Source of the DNA: Enoplosus armatus
Lineage: Eukaryota > Chordata > Actinopteri > Centrarchiformes > Enoplosidae
Length of the DNA: 64,000 bases
Direction: 5' to 3'
Assembly (NCBI RefSeq): GCF_043641665.1
Contig: NC_092203.1
Coordinates: forward strand, 6,432,067 to 6,496,066
The position numbers were made by a program, and so were the translations under genes. Numbering within the stretch: the first letter of the stretch is position 1; every line of letters begins with the position of its first letter. The notes under the pieces are model-generated. The model saw only the letters and a program-made list of their open reading frames with translations. It was not told the origin of the DNA and ran no database searches. Shown piece by piece: positions 23,900 to 33,429 of the stretch.

Positions 23900-24135
23900 C
23901 ACTAAATAATTATGGCACCATTGCAGATGATTGGCACTAATTGACCAGTGTTTTTGGCGGCCAGACTGGTGGGAGGTTGGAGAGACGTGAACCAGATCTC
24001 ACCTGCAATTTGCAAATGACAGAGTTCCCCTCTGCAGAGGTGAAAGGGAGAGAGCGGTTCATTGGCCTCTGGGCTGGCAGGAGACCTTTTAACTCCAGTG
24101 ATTACCTGAGCCCGAGCTACAGTTGTAATCATGTT
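23900..24135. promoter_or_regulatory. Candidate enhancer with palindromic octamer
   Basis: A unique-looking segment containing ATTTGCAAAT at 24008-24017 (an octamer-type POU site readable on both strands), TAATTGACC, TAATTATGG and a balanced base composition. On the minus strand a strong acceptor (CCCTTTCACCTCTGCAG) and a GTGAGA donor bound a 29-base segment over the octamer, which could be a micro-exon or chance. Confidence 0.4.
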
Positions 24136-24177
24136 AGTGTTTCCTGTTCTCTTCCATTTCTTCCTTTTCCCTCTCCC

Positions 24178-24199
24178 TCTCTTTCTTTCTTTCTTTCTT
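24178..24199. repeat. (CTTT)n microsatellite
   Basis: Five CTTT units inside a CT-rich stretch at 24145-24205. Confidence 0.85.
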
Positions 24200-24249
24200 C
24201 TCTAAAGTGCCTTAACCCTCCAGGAAAAGTACCGTGGTGTTTGAGGTAA

Positions 24250-25005
24250 TTGGTTTGAGGAGACCTCACTTTTGCTCCTGCATTTATAATTGGTTTAAAG
24301 GCAGAAACACTGAAGCTTTCCTTGCTTTCCATTGTCCAGTGTTAGGTTTTCTTGCTGGTAAAACTTCGACATTTATGACTTCATACAGTCAATAGTCCAC
24401 ATTTTGTGTCAGTGTTAGATAAATCTAAATGTTGCCATTTTATTTGGAAGAAGACATTAATTAATTAAAAATTATATACATGGAAATATTCAGGGTGGAG
24501 GCGCCTCTGAAACTGAATTTAGACCATCATGGCATATTAAAACTCTCTTTTGTGCTTGATTTTGTATTGTTATGAAGGTCTTTTGTAGTCCTTGAAAATC
24601 CTGAAGATTTTAAAAATGATTGTAATGCTTGAGTCGTGGTTCAGCATTGCTAGAATTCTTGTCGTCAGGCATATTGCAACTTGTTAATTTCAGCAGCTCC
24701 AGTGTAGTACATCTTTACTGTATGTTCACAAATAACAATTTTAAAGATGTATCATTTTTAAAATTATAATTTCCTCCTTCCTCAATGATATGTAGGCAAG
24801 ACACAAGAGCTGACAGTCTCTTAGGTGGAAAGAAAACGGTCTTGTGTGGCTTGACCTCATTTGTTTGAAATTACTAATCTGTGAGAAATCTGTGGAGGCA
24901 GAGCTACATAAGGATGGAAGTAAAAGTATATAAGTATATAAAGTAAAAAATGTAAACCTCCTTCTGTCAACCAGAGGATCAAACATCTGTAATCATGCAG
25001 CCCTC
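24250..25005. other. Non-genic AT-rich stretch
   Basis: No gene, repeat family or clustered motif recognised. Confidence 0.4.
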
Positions 25006-25009
25006 TAAA

Positions 25010-25300
25010 ACAGCCTTGAGTGAGTCTACCAGTCCTTCGGGGTTCCCAGTGTTTGTGGCAGTGTATGCTTGTGACCCCTCGTCACAGGTTGAATATGTCC
25101 TTGAGTTGTTTAAGCAAAGAGTGATTTTTTTATATTGTATCTGAATAACTGTAACACACCTGGAAAACAGTTTTTAAAAAAAAGGGATGTAGTAGAATAT
25201 TGTTTTTCTTCTTTCCTGTCCCAGTCGCAACCCCTTAGATTTATCTTGTGACCCCGTGCAGGGCTCCTGACCCCGTGTTGGGAACTATTGCTATAGCTGA
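25010..25300 (+). repeat. Dispersed fish repeat, family D, copy 1
   Basis: ACCCCTCGTCACAGGTTGAA and AGATTTATCTTGTGACCCCG are reverse complements of blocks at 44945-45175 (GCAACCTGTGACGAGGGGT and GGGTCACATGATAAATCTGA). The two copies are inverted relative to each other. No coding remnant. Confidence 0.75.
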
Positions 25301-25689
25301 TCATGACATTTGATCCCTCTGTTGAGTACCAAGGCAAAAGAATGCCTTACATTCATAAAGAAATTGTATTCATTTATTGAACCGTGTTTTAATCAGTGAT
25401 GACATATAGTGATGATACTGTTACATACAAATGCTGACATCTTTACAGAAAGTGTGATCATCATTATTAACAGTTACATAACACAGTGACTCTCATGGTG
25501 GACTCCAGACTTCTTCAGAGAGTTCCTCATCAACCTGAGGAATATGAAATGTGAGCAGGATATTGTGTTTTTATTTGGCACAAATCTACAGTTAATATGA
25601 TACAGTCCTCCTCTGCTTAACATTTGTTTAGTTTCCTGCTCCTTTAATGAGTCTAAATCGTACTGTTTCTCTTTCAGTTTACAGTTTAA

Positions 25690-26205
25690 TACAGTATGGA
25701 AATGAAGTACCTGTGCCTCAAAGTAAAAATACTTCATTGCGGTCCTGCATTCATAATTTTCCTTAAGTAGAAGTAGACAAGTATTATCAGCAAAATGTAC
25801 TTAAAATACCAAAAGGATAGGAGTAGTAGTCATGATGCCAAATGGCTCCTTACAGAGTTTTATATTATTGGATTATTATTACTAATGCATCTATGCGTCC
25901 TTTGCATGAGTCAGATTAAGAAAAGAATGGTCAAAATGGAAGCAGCAGAGGCACGACATGAGAGCATGAGACGCTCGTCCAGCATCACAGAAGACATTAT
26001 TTAACTGTTTTACAGGCTGAGCAGTACTCTCCATCACTAGTGAACTGACCTTTATATGTCAGATGGGTGGAGATCCCCTCTAATGTTGTAGCTGGTGGAG
26101 GTGCAGCTAACTTAAGCTACTTTATATACTGTTGTAGTTTGATTTGTAACTGGTAACTAGAGCTGTCAAATAAATGTACGTAGTTATTTTCCACCCCCCT
26201 GTGGT
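25690..26205 (+). repeat. Dispersed fish repeat, family C, copy 3 (longest)
   Basis: Includes TATTATCAGCAAAATGTACT, GTAGCTGGTGGAGGTGCAGC and AGAGCTGTCAAATAAATGTA, and ends GTAGTTATTTTCCACCCCCC. The middle (25925-26030) has an insertion-like stretch absent from the other copies. Confidence 0.75.
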
Positions 26206-26539
26206 TTTGGATGAAACCTACAGTAAAGGGATCATTAGTTACCTAAATCTTTCAGTATGAATTATTCCAGTACTATTTTGCAATCTGCAGTAAATGCTCT
26301 CCTGATCGATGTGGTTTTTTGTTGGCGACACTTCAGAAAACAAAGCTTTAACCTCTGGATGTGATTCTCTGCTGGAGGAATTATCACAAACCAAAAGCAG
26401 TGAAACCTTCCTGGTAAAACAAAACCCTTCTATGCAGGGAAATGGTGCAAAGGGGCAAAACTTAAAGGGGGGAAATCTACATTTAACACACAGACAGTGA
26501 GGGGAAAAAAGAACATAATCTGAAGTAAAATGCCTTGAA

Positions 26540-26830
26540 ATAAACCACTAACTGTCTCTCATGGTTCCCAGTGGTCCTGTTACGTTGCACTGAAGCGTCC
26601 TTGCTCCTGGTGGGCGGGGCTCCCCAGTGCCCGTCTGAGCAGACGGTGTGTGATGATTATAGGCCCCCGGGGAGATCCAGGGGGTACTCCCTAATTGATT
26701 GTCATGAAAGGCCCTAATTGAATTGAGCAGCATGGTGGAACAACACACCATGCAGTCCGTTTGATGCCTGGAGACTCTGTTAAAAAACCTCAAGGCTGCG
26801 GCTGACGGTGTAAAGTCTGCATCGAGATTT
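26540..26830. promoter_or_regulatory. Candidate conserved regulatory element
   Basis: A GC-balanced unique segment with two closely spaced homeodomain sites in CCCTAATTGATTGTCATG and GGCCCTAATTGAATTGAGC (26690-26725). It also has a GGGCGGGGC GC-box at about 26611 and a short inverted GTCTGAGCAGAC. Frames are closed. It lies 5 kb 3' of sox1. Confidence 0.45.
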
Positions 26831-27659
26831 ATATTTAAGTTTTTACTTCAGCTGCAACTAAAGCAGAACTAAGTCATCTTTGACTTTTATTGGCTGCTAT
26901 TAGAGATAAGTTACTGCTTCCAGATTACAGGTTTATCAGTGGAAGTCCATCAGAAATGTGTAGGGAGAAGCCACTTCATCCTTATGACATTTACTTTGCC
27001 TTTGGTTTGTTTGTAATAAACAAAGGGAGGTCTGGCTTGTTAAATAGCAGCAAAAGGTTGAAAAGGTAAAAATACTTTATCTTTTAGCAAAGTCCTGTTT
27101 GCCATGTCAGTACCCTAACCCACCTACAGTATATATACTCTAAATTACAGACAAGTCATCACACAGTAAGTTTAATGGAAAATAGTCTTATACTCATTAT
27201 TCTAAGATATTGTTTAAGTAGATTTTCAGTAAATTTTGCTCAATATTCACTTTCTGCAATGCTAAAGTTATCTTAGGGTCCAGTGAAAGCAAGAATCAGA
27301 GTCCCAGTCAGTCATGTGGCCGTGTAGTTCCAGGTTTATAGTGTTTGATCAAGTCATAAACTGTGTTAGATTTTCTCTTACACTTTATTCTATTTCTAAT
27401 CTTGTTTAATCTGTTCTGTGTAATTGCTGTGTCGTTTATTGATTTAGTTTTCAAGTTTCCTCAATGATCTTCTTAAAGACTTTGTAACTCTATGCCTGTG
27501 TAAACGTTCAGTATTTTTTTCCTAATTTACCTTTAAAAGTTTTTGAAACTGAGAGAGACAACTCTTTGGTATTTGTTCCCTTTTGAAATGTTTTGAAATA
27601 TTAACAGCGGCTGATAAAGAGAAAAAAGAGGAAATGAGGCAGACTTTTCAGACAGCAGC

Positions 27660-28010
27660 AGAGTGATGGAGAGTCAGACAGAGCAGCGAGGCTCCCTCAG
27701 CACCAATAGGTCTGCTTTTGGAGAGAGAAAGGGGAGGGAAGGGGAGGAGGGGGGGGCTCGGATTAAGAGGCTGAAAAATGGTTAAAACGTGTCAACGTGT
27801 AATTGCATGATAAGGCCCCCTCGCGAGGAATCCGTTGGCCCCGTTGCTATTTTCTATGGCATTCCGGCTAATCTCCTCGCGCCACATTCGGGCTTGTGCA
27901 ATCGGTCCCCCGTAATCTCCCATGACAGAACCGGGTCCAACGTCGGAGGTGAGGGTTTTTATAGGAGGAGAGGGAGGGAAATATGCGGAGGCGTGATAAA
28001 CTGATGCCGA
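27660..28010. promoter_or_regulatory. Candidate conserved element, CpG-bearing
   Basis: A purine-rich G run (27720-27765) is followed by an unusual CpG-containing unique segment: TAATTGCATGATAAG, CCTCGCGAGGAATCC (with the palindrome CCTCGCGAGG), GGCTAATCTCCTCGCGCC and CCGTAATCTCC. CpG is otherwise depleted in this region, which suggests a constrained or unmethylated element. There is no convincing frame. Confidence 0.45.
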
Positions 28011-28889
28011 TTAGCCACGTTTAGGACACCGGGAGCACGCGGGATGGGGGTGCACGGGGTTATGGAGTGCCAGAGCAGCGGTGTCCAAGCATGTGCCAAG
28101 CAGAACATGAGGAGAGGATGAAAACCTGCAGACACATGGCTGTGGACGGGTCCAGCCTCCAGACTCAGTGATGGGCCAATGGGAGCATCCTGGGCCACTG
28201 GGTGTGAGGCTGAGTGAACCAGACTGAGCTGTATTACTGATCAATCCCGAGTATCCTGTTGCCTTAGAGTCATGTAGATATTTGTCTTTCCTTCTTACCT
28301 CATCATCTCACATCAGGACCTGATAATAAACCTGATCATCTGATTCATCACACTTTTCAGATCGTAATATCTTGTGTATTATTCTTTCCTGGCTTTTCAT
28401 AGATTTGGATATTTGGTGAATTTGGAAGAAAGTCTTTTGTCGTGCCTTGAGGTTTTATTGGATTGATGCTCCTCACAGTTTTACAGAAAACATTTTTTGT
28501 GACAAAATTCGTCCATCTTTGATCGCATCATCATACTGAAGATGTCCAGCTAGAGCAGTATTTAGAAGGAATAATCCCAGCTTTATCACGCTGAAGTTTA
28601 GTTTGTTGTCTTGTAATGAGTTATAACCAAATGGTCAAATACTTTTCTTTTTCTCCCCCTCCGATTAATTTTTAGTTTGAAATGTCCCTCAAAGAACGCA
28701 AGTTTATAAATACTCCAAAAAGTTGATCTGTTGACATCTCTGTCTCCTTCCCTTTGACACACTTTGTTTAACTTTTTGGTTACACTTGACTGGCAACCGT
28801 TTTAATTGTATTTTCAGCAATACAAATATAATATACTCTAAAATACTTTTTAGTGAGTCTTAACTGCAAATCTTTTTACACCCTATTAA

Positions 28890-29110
28890 TCTTGTCCTAA
28901 ATTTCCTTCACTTCAATTAATCAATTACCGATCGCTGTAAATGTAGAATTAATTTAGGGATTAATAAGCAGCCGTGAATACTGACTGCCTCTGAAGTTGC
29001 TCTTTAAATTATGGCTTTGGAGACTATTAATGTGAAATCATCTAAAACAATGAGAAAACAAGAATTCACATTTATTAATTAAGAGTCATGCAAATAAAAA
29101 GGTGGTTAAA
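28890..29110. promoter_or_regulatory. Candidate SOX/POU enhancer
   Basis: AT-rich with many homeodomain cores (CAATTAATCAATTACC, GAATTAATTTAGGGATTAAT). It holds a perfect SOX consensus AACAATG at 29046-29052 and a perfect octamer ATGCAAAT at 29088-29095, 36 bases apart. SoxB1 and POU factors are established partners on neural enhancers, so feedback on sox1 is plausible but unproven. Confidence 0.45.
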
Positions 29111-29419
29111 TGTCTTTTCTTAACAACCACCACAAATCAGAAAAACATGTTTATGCATTATTCCTTTTAAAATGACCCTGTCCTCATATTTATACATTTT
29201 GCGGGTTTTATTTCAATATATGTTAAATTTTTATGTATTATGGTAAAAACAAAAGTAATTTCTGAAGATAAACCCATCACATATCTATCCAAATGTTATC
29301 AGCTTTTACCAAAGAGCAAAGACAAACCCAAGAAATTTTAAAGCATGATATGAAATGTAACAAAAAAAAAAAAAATCTCATTAGGGAACATTCAGGACGA
29401 GGCGTTTAATAAATACCTT

Positions 29420-29625
29420 CAGTTTAAACACCTGACATCCATGGAAGCAGCTTTATTATATGTGATTTGCATCCACGTTGCCCTCTTGTTTTTAAGTCCA
29501 GACCCCAGAGGGAATTAGTCTGATAAAACCAGGGGTGTTGTTTGCCGGGCTTTTTGTTAGGGTTGACCCCCGGGCTGCCCCAGCTTACGCCAGGACTAAT
29601 CCCCATTCTCCTCCAACACAAAAAC
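29420..29625. promoter_or_regulatory. Candidate conserved regulatory element
   Basis: Contains a perfect octamer ATTTGCAT (29465-29472), AATTAGTCTGAT, and GGACTAATCCCC, an OTX/bicoid-type TAATCC core, in a balanced unique segment without an open frame. Confidence 0.4.
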
Positions 29626-29699
29626 CTCCTCTCCTCGCCTTCTCCCTCCTCCTCCTCCTCCTCTTCTCCGCTCATTCATTCCTCCCTCCCTACCCCTTC

Positions 29700-29930
29700 C
29701 CACCTCGGGGTCTCCAGTGATTCAGCCATCAAATTTAAAGAAGGAAATAATTTAACAACCGGGAGAATTGCGCATACACACACACACACACAGGTGCATC
29801 GTTTGATGCTGGGGGTGAAGAATCGGGTAAGATTTGAGGACCTGTGAGGGACCCAGGTGGAGGCGGGGTTGAAGTGGGCCCAATTAAGGCCGTCTGAAGA
29901 ATCAGATGTTTATTGACCAGGGGATACTCT
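29700..29930. promoter_or_regulatory. Possible regulatory element split by a CA tract
   Basis: Unique flanks (AATTTAAAGAAGGAAATAAT; GGGCCCAATTAAGGCCGTCT) sit around a short CA array at 29777-29792. It looks like the previous elements but with fewer clear sites. Confidence 0.25.
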
Positions 29931-30759
29931 TGTTGTCAGATTTACTTTTGCTTGAGATCTACATTACTGAGGTCATGACCCTGAGGCAGGTAAAAAGAAA
30001 GAAGAAACCTAGCTTTGCCTATGAGTGCAATATTATACCAACTAATAGAGCCACAATTTCAGCATATCAAAGTCAAGGTTATAAAGTAAATTTCAGACGA
30101 TGCAGGATCAAGTTGGCCAAAATGCAGTTGATGAATAATTGTGCCAGAATTTGAGGGGGAAAAATAAGTTAATTGGGATGATAAGATGACAGAAAGGCCT
30201 TCTCATCCTGAGGAGTACATATTTTTAGGGGATTTTACTTTTTCAAAATATCCCACATGCATTTTCACAACTTGCAAGAATGTAAGAAACAGAGAGAGAA
30301 AATAAGAAATCAGCATAACATTGTAACTGTAACAAATGCTGTAAGAAAACAGCCAAATTCTGACAGTAACATACTGTTTCCCATTAAAACGGTACTATAC
30401 TGTAGAAAACATATATCCCTATGTTACATGAACTATGTATATTCTGGCATTAATAAATAATAAAAAACATGAAAATGTGCTTTAGTTTCACAAACTGACT
30501 CTAAAGCATGAGAGTCATTGAGACTGTGGCCACATTTTAAATACAGACAAATGGAAAATTAGGACAGTATTAGGCTAATATTTTATACATTCCTCTACCT
30601 GGAGAGAAAAACCAACAAGTGTTTAATGCAAACTACAAAATATGTGATCATATATGTCATCAGCTGTTGGAGATTTATATTGTGGGCATGTGAGAGCATA
30701 TTAAACATTACAGATATTAAATCTTAGGGCAGGAAACTCACATGTAAACACACAAAACT

Positions 30760-31170
30760 CCCATCACCTTAATATGACTCATTACCCATTATGATGTCCA
30801 GCATGAATTTGTTGTTAAAATGCGTATTATCAAGATTGATACCAGCTTAAAAGATGTGTAATTAGAAGGTTTAGCTGACTTTACAGCTATCTCAAAAAAA
30901 GCTAATTATAATCATGTTTCCATTATTTTTTAATTCTAAGAGAAATCATCAATTAAGAGCCTGACTGATAAATAACATGATCTTTTCAAGGGAGAAAACA
31001 TGTCTGCCTGTAATGTTGTAATTATTCTCTTTTGCTGTCATTTGCATTTTGACCAGATTTGTTGTGTTTGCCGAGACTTCATTAAAGCCGTATTCACTGC
31101 AACGACACAACAAGCTTGTCAGTATTTTAAAATGTCTTTCAGAGGTGGAATTAATGTAAATAAACATTAA
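30760..31170. promoter_or_regulatory. Candidate conserved element 3' of sox1
   Basis: A long AT-rich unique segment with closely packed homeodomain cores (GTAATTAGAAGG, GCTAATTATAATC, ATCAATTAAGAG, GTAATTATTCTC) and a perfect octamer ATTTGCAT at 31040-31047, next to GATTTGTTGTG. It begins about 0.7 kb past the sox1 stop codon. It could also include distal 3' UTR if the distal poly(A) signal is not used. Confidence 0.45.
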
Positions 31171-31364
31171 ATATTGGAGGAACAGTTTACATGAGCCTGT
31201 CTTAAATCTCCTGTAAAAATAAATACTCCACCAACACATCTAACACTTACTATATATAAAATGTATTAAACTCGGCGCGAAATTGTTTCGTCTTCGACCC
31301 GAAAATGGGGCTTGGTATTTTGTAAATTACGTACAATTGCATAAAAGCGTTTTCAGTAGGCCTA

Positions 31365-31370
31365 TTTATT
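31365..31370 (-). terminator. Candidate distal poly(A) signal of sox1
   Basis: TTTATT on the plus strand, AATAAA on minus, 0.5 kb past the stop codon. Downstream use would give a 3' UTR of about 550 nt. Confidence 0.4.
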
Positions 31371-31513
31371 CACAATTTACAAGATTTTACAACAACAAAA
31401 ACAAATTCAAATTACACCGACTGACTCACATGTTTACAAGCATTAAAACTGGAAATCAATTTAAATTGCAGCCTAGAAACTTTTTTTAAACACATCTTCC
31501 ACACCGCCCTCCA

Positions 31514-31519
31514 TTTATT
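31514..31519 (-). terminator. Candidate proximal poly(A) signal of sox1
   Basis: AATAAA on the minus strand, 375 bases after the stop codon. Which of the two signals is used cannot be told from sequence. Confidence 0.45.
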
Positions 31520-31894
31520 ATACGGCTCCCTCTTTAAACAGGTTTTCAGGGTCCCTCAAACACACAGCTGGCGCCTTTAATTCCACAGAAAAGTCGGAAA
31601 AAAATAACCTTCAAAATGCACCAGCCTTCACGGATTATAATTTAAATCGTGTCAAAACTTGGCATGCTCTGTTCCAGAGAGCAGAAGTAAATCGGATGCG
31701 CTTTCCTTTAGCTCGGACAGACAGAAATCCATCACTGAAAGAAAATAAAAATAACAATAAAAAAGTTTGTTCAAAGTGATTGCATTTTTATGGCTATAAC
31801 CGCCTATAATTTACAATTCATCAGCAGCCTGCGCCCACATCTAGTTTTTAAATATTTGGTTGTGGTTTGTAGTGCTTATAGTACATTTAGAGAT
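31520..31894 (-). other. Probable sox1 3' UTR
   Basis: An AT-rich stretch between the sox1 stop codon and the proximal AATAAA. T-rich on the sense strand around 31740-31765 (complement of AAAATAAAAATAACAATAAA), which may affect mRNA stability. Confidence 0.5.
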
Positions 31895-32959
31895 TTAAAT
31901 ATGAGTCAGAGGAACCGTCCCGTTTACCGGAGTGGAGCCGCTGCTCTGGTAGTGCTGCGGGTGGAGCACGTGCAGTCTGCTATGAACGGTGGAGTCCCCC
32001 GCCGCCTCGCCGGTCGGCAGATACATGCTGATCATGTCCCGCAGGTCCCCCGTAGGGCACGGCGGCGGGGCGCGCGCGGTGGAAACCGGGGGGCTCACGC
32101 TAGGCTCAGATTTCACAAGGGACCCCAAAGTCCCTCCGATCGTCCCGGACACCGGGGAGACACCGGAGCTTTGGTGCTGGTGAGTGTAGCCGGTGATCCC
32201 GCCGTAGCCCGGTGGGGAGGCGCTCATGTAGCTCTGAGAGTTTGAGATGGGGCTGTAAGATAAGGCGCTCATGTCGTACCTGTGCACCGGCTGCGGGTTG
32301 TGCGGGTGGTGATGCGGGTGATGGTGAGGGTGCGGGTGGTGCGGGTGAGCTCCTGTACCCGGGTGTTGCGTGTATGCCAGCTGCGCCTCCTGCATCATCG
32401 CGTGAGCAGCCGCCGCTGCAGCCGCCACCTGGCCAGAGTATGTGCCGTTTGCCCAGCCGTTTACGTGCGTGGCGTAGCCCGCATTTGCCCCCGCGTGGCA
32501 CCCTCCAGGGCTCTCCAGTCGCTGCCCGCCGCCCATCCCTACACCCGCAGAGGAGCCGAGGAGCCCGCCGGCCAGCGAGTACTTGTCCTTCTTCAGAAGC
32601 GTCTTGGTCTTCCTCCGCGGCCGGTACTTGTAGTCCGGGTGTTCCTTCATGTGCATGGCCCGGAGCCGCTTCGCCTCGTCGATGAACGGTCTCTTCTCCG
32701 CCTCGGTCATCACCTTCCACTCTGCGCCCAGCCGCTTGCTGATCTCAGAGTTGTGCATCTTGGGGTTCTCCTGTGCCATTTTCCTCCGCTGGCCCCGGGA
32801 CCAGACCATGAAGGCGTTCATGGGTCTCTTGATTCTGTCCTGGGGGACTTTGCCACCGGCCCCCCCGCCTCCTCCTCCCGCGTGTCCCCCCGGGTTGGAT
32901 GGGTTGGTCTGGGGCACCACGGGGGAATGTAAGTCCGTTTCCATCATGATGCTGTACAT
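31895..32959 (-). CDS. sox1: SOX1 transcription factor (SoxB1 HMG box)
   Basis: A single-exon gene of 354 residues, usual for SOX1. SoxB1 factors bind the DNA minor groove and bend it in nuclei of neural progenitors and lens; this is family knowledge. The N-terminus [13 protein letters not shown] is the SOX1 type (SOX2/3 begin MYNMMETE). The HMG box spans about residues 41-119, with RPMNAFMVW at 45-53 and the basic tail RPRRKTKT at 113-120. The SoxB1 homology region follows ([12 protein letters not shown] 123-134). Then come an Ala7 run (179-185), a His/Pro-rich run (205-220), a sumoylation-type VKSE (282-285) and the C-terminus NGTVPLTHI. Residue 43 is Ile where vertebrate SOX1/2/3 normally have Val. 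The start was chosen by homology although the base at -3 is T; Met5/Met6 sit in better context. The a or b teleost paralogue cannot be decided here. Confidence 0.97.
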   Translation of the reverse strand: MYSIMMETDLHSPVVPQTNPSNPGGHAGGGGGGAGGKVPQDRIKRPMNAFMVWSRGQRRKMAQENPKMHNSEISKRLGAEWKVMTEAEKRPFIDEAKRLRAMHMKEHPDYKYRPRRKTKTLLKKDKYSLAGGLLGSSAGVGMGGGQRLESPGGCHAGANAGYATHVNGWANGTYSGQVAAAAAAAHAMMQEAQLAYTQHPGTGAHPHHPHPHHHPHHHPHNPQPVHRYDMSALSYSPISNSQSYMSASPPGYGGITGYTHQHQSSGVSPVSGTIGGTLGSLVKSEPSVSPPVSTARAPPPCPTGDLRDMISMYLPTGEAAGDSTVHSRLHVLHPQHYQSSGSTPVNGTVPLTHI

Positions 32960-32991
32960 TCACCTCGTCTTGGTAGGACAACACTTCTCAG

Positions 32992-33009
32992 TCAAACACA
33001 CGGAAACAT
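32992..33009 (-). promoter_or_regulatory. Short upstream ORF in the sox1 leader
   Basis: An ATG at 33009 opens a five-codon frame (MFPCV, then TGA at 32992-32994) that ends 32 bases before the sox1 start codon. A longer upstream frame starts at an ATG at 33164 and closes near 33029. Either matters only if transcription begins upstream of it, which the CCAAT position (33291) makes likely. Confidence 0.4.
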
Positions 33010-33290
33010 TCAGACTGGCCCGCGCGCAGCTAGACCTCCGAGGAAGAGCGAGATAAAGAGTGAAAGAAACTGAGAGGGATGAAAAGGTGCTGCAGTTTCA
33101 GGATGAAATCCACGCAGAGGTAAACTTGCTCCGCACTTCCCCTTTTCGTCTTTTTTCCTGTCATCCGCGAGCGCCGAGAAGAATAGAAACCGGTTGTTTG
33201 AGCTTACTTTGGTTGAAGCTGGACTGGGAAAAGTTACCGGAGCGTGCCCGGGCCGCGCGCTTTGACAGCAGCTAAATGAGCGAGAGACGG

Positions 33291-33295
33291 CCAAT
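33291..33295 (+). promoter_or_regulatory. CCAAT box (inverted relative to sox1)
   Basis: CCAAT on plus, so ATTGG on the sox1 sense strand, 332 bases upstream of the ATG. NF-Y binds either orientation and usually sits 60-100 bases upstream of the start site, which would place initiation near 33190-33235. Confidence 0.5.
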
Positions 33296-33318
33296 GGAGA
33301 GGCTCGAGCGGAGACGTG

Positions 33319-33326
33319 ATTTGCAT
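33319..33326. promoter_or_regulatory. Perfect POU octamer, sox1 promoter
   Basis: ATTTGCAT on plus, ATGCAAAT on the sox1 sense strand. It lies 24 bases upstream of the CCAAT box. Class III and V POU proteins are known SoxB1 partners. Confidence 0.55.
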
Positions 33327-33346
33327 GCAGGGGCTCGAGGTTCTGG

Positions 33347-33353
33347 TGACGTC
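33347..33353. promoter_or_regulatory. CRE-like site, sox1 promoter
   Basis: TGACGTC followed by G, one mismatch from the CREB/ATF palindrome, 21 bases beyond the octamer. Confidence 0.4.
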
Positions 33354-33394
33354 GGAGCGCGAGACCTAAAAATTACTCCCTCTGTCATCTGTTT

Positions 33395-33421
33395 TGTGTG
33401 TGTGTGTGTGTGTGTGTGTGT
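33395..33421. repeat. (TG)n microsatellite at the promoter edge
   Basis: Thirteen TG units about 40 bases upstream of the CRE-like site, at the boundary where the GC-rich island ends. It can form Z-DNA and is likely length-polymorphic. Confidence 0.9.
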
Positions 33422-33429
33422 AGCTACAA

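Larger units (their letters stand above)
31900..33370. other. CpG-rich island over sox1
   Basis: GC-rich sequence with abundant CpG covers the coding region, 5' leader and proximal promoter, in sharp contrast to the AT-rich flanks. This is typical for the promoter and body of a single-exon developmental gene. Confidence 0.7.

Noticed and set aside
29793..29825. 33-base mini-exon between CACACAG and GTAAGA
   Set aside because: The acceptor is just the end of a CA microsatellite; too little support.
32282..32932. 216-codon frame antisense to sox1, and a 204-codon minus frame at 32106-32720
   Set aside because: Shadows of the GC-rich sox1 coding region in other frames; the sox1 frame is unambiguous by homology.
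31895..32959. Assignment as SOX2 or SOX3 instead of SOX1
   Set aside because: The [13 protein letters not shown] start, SLAGGLL after the box, GQRLESPGG and the HVNGWANG-Y block are the SOX1 pattern; SOX2 ends LPLSHM and SOX3 starts MYNMMETE.
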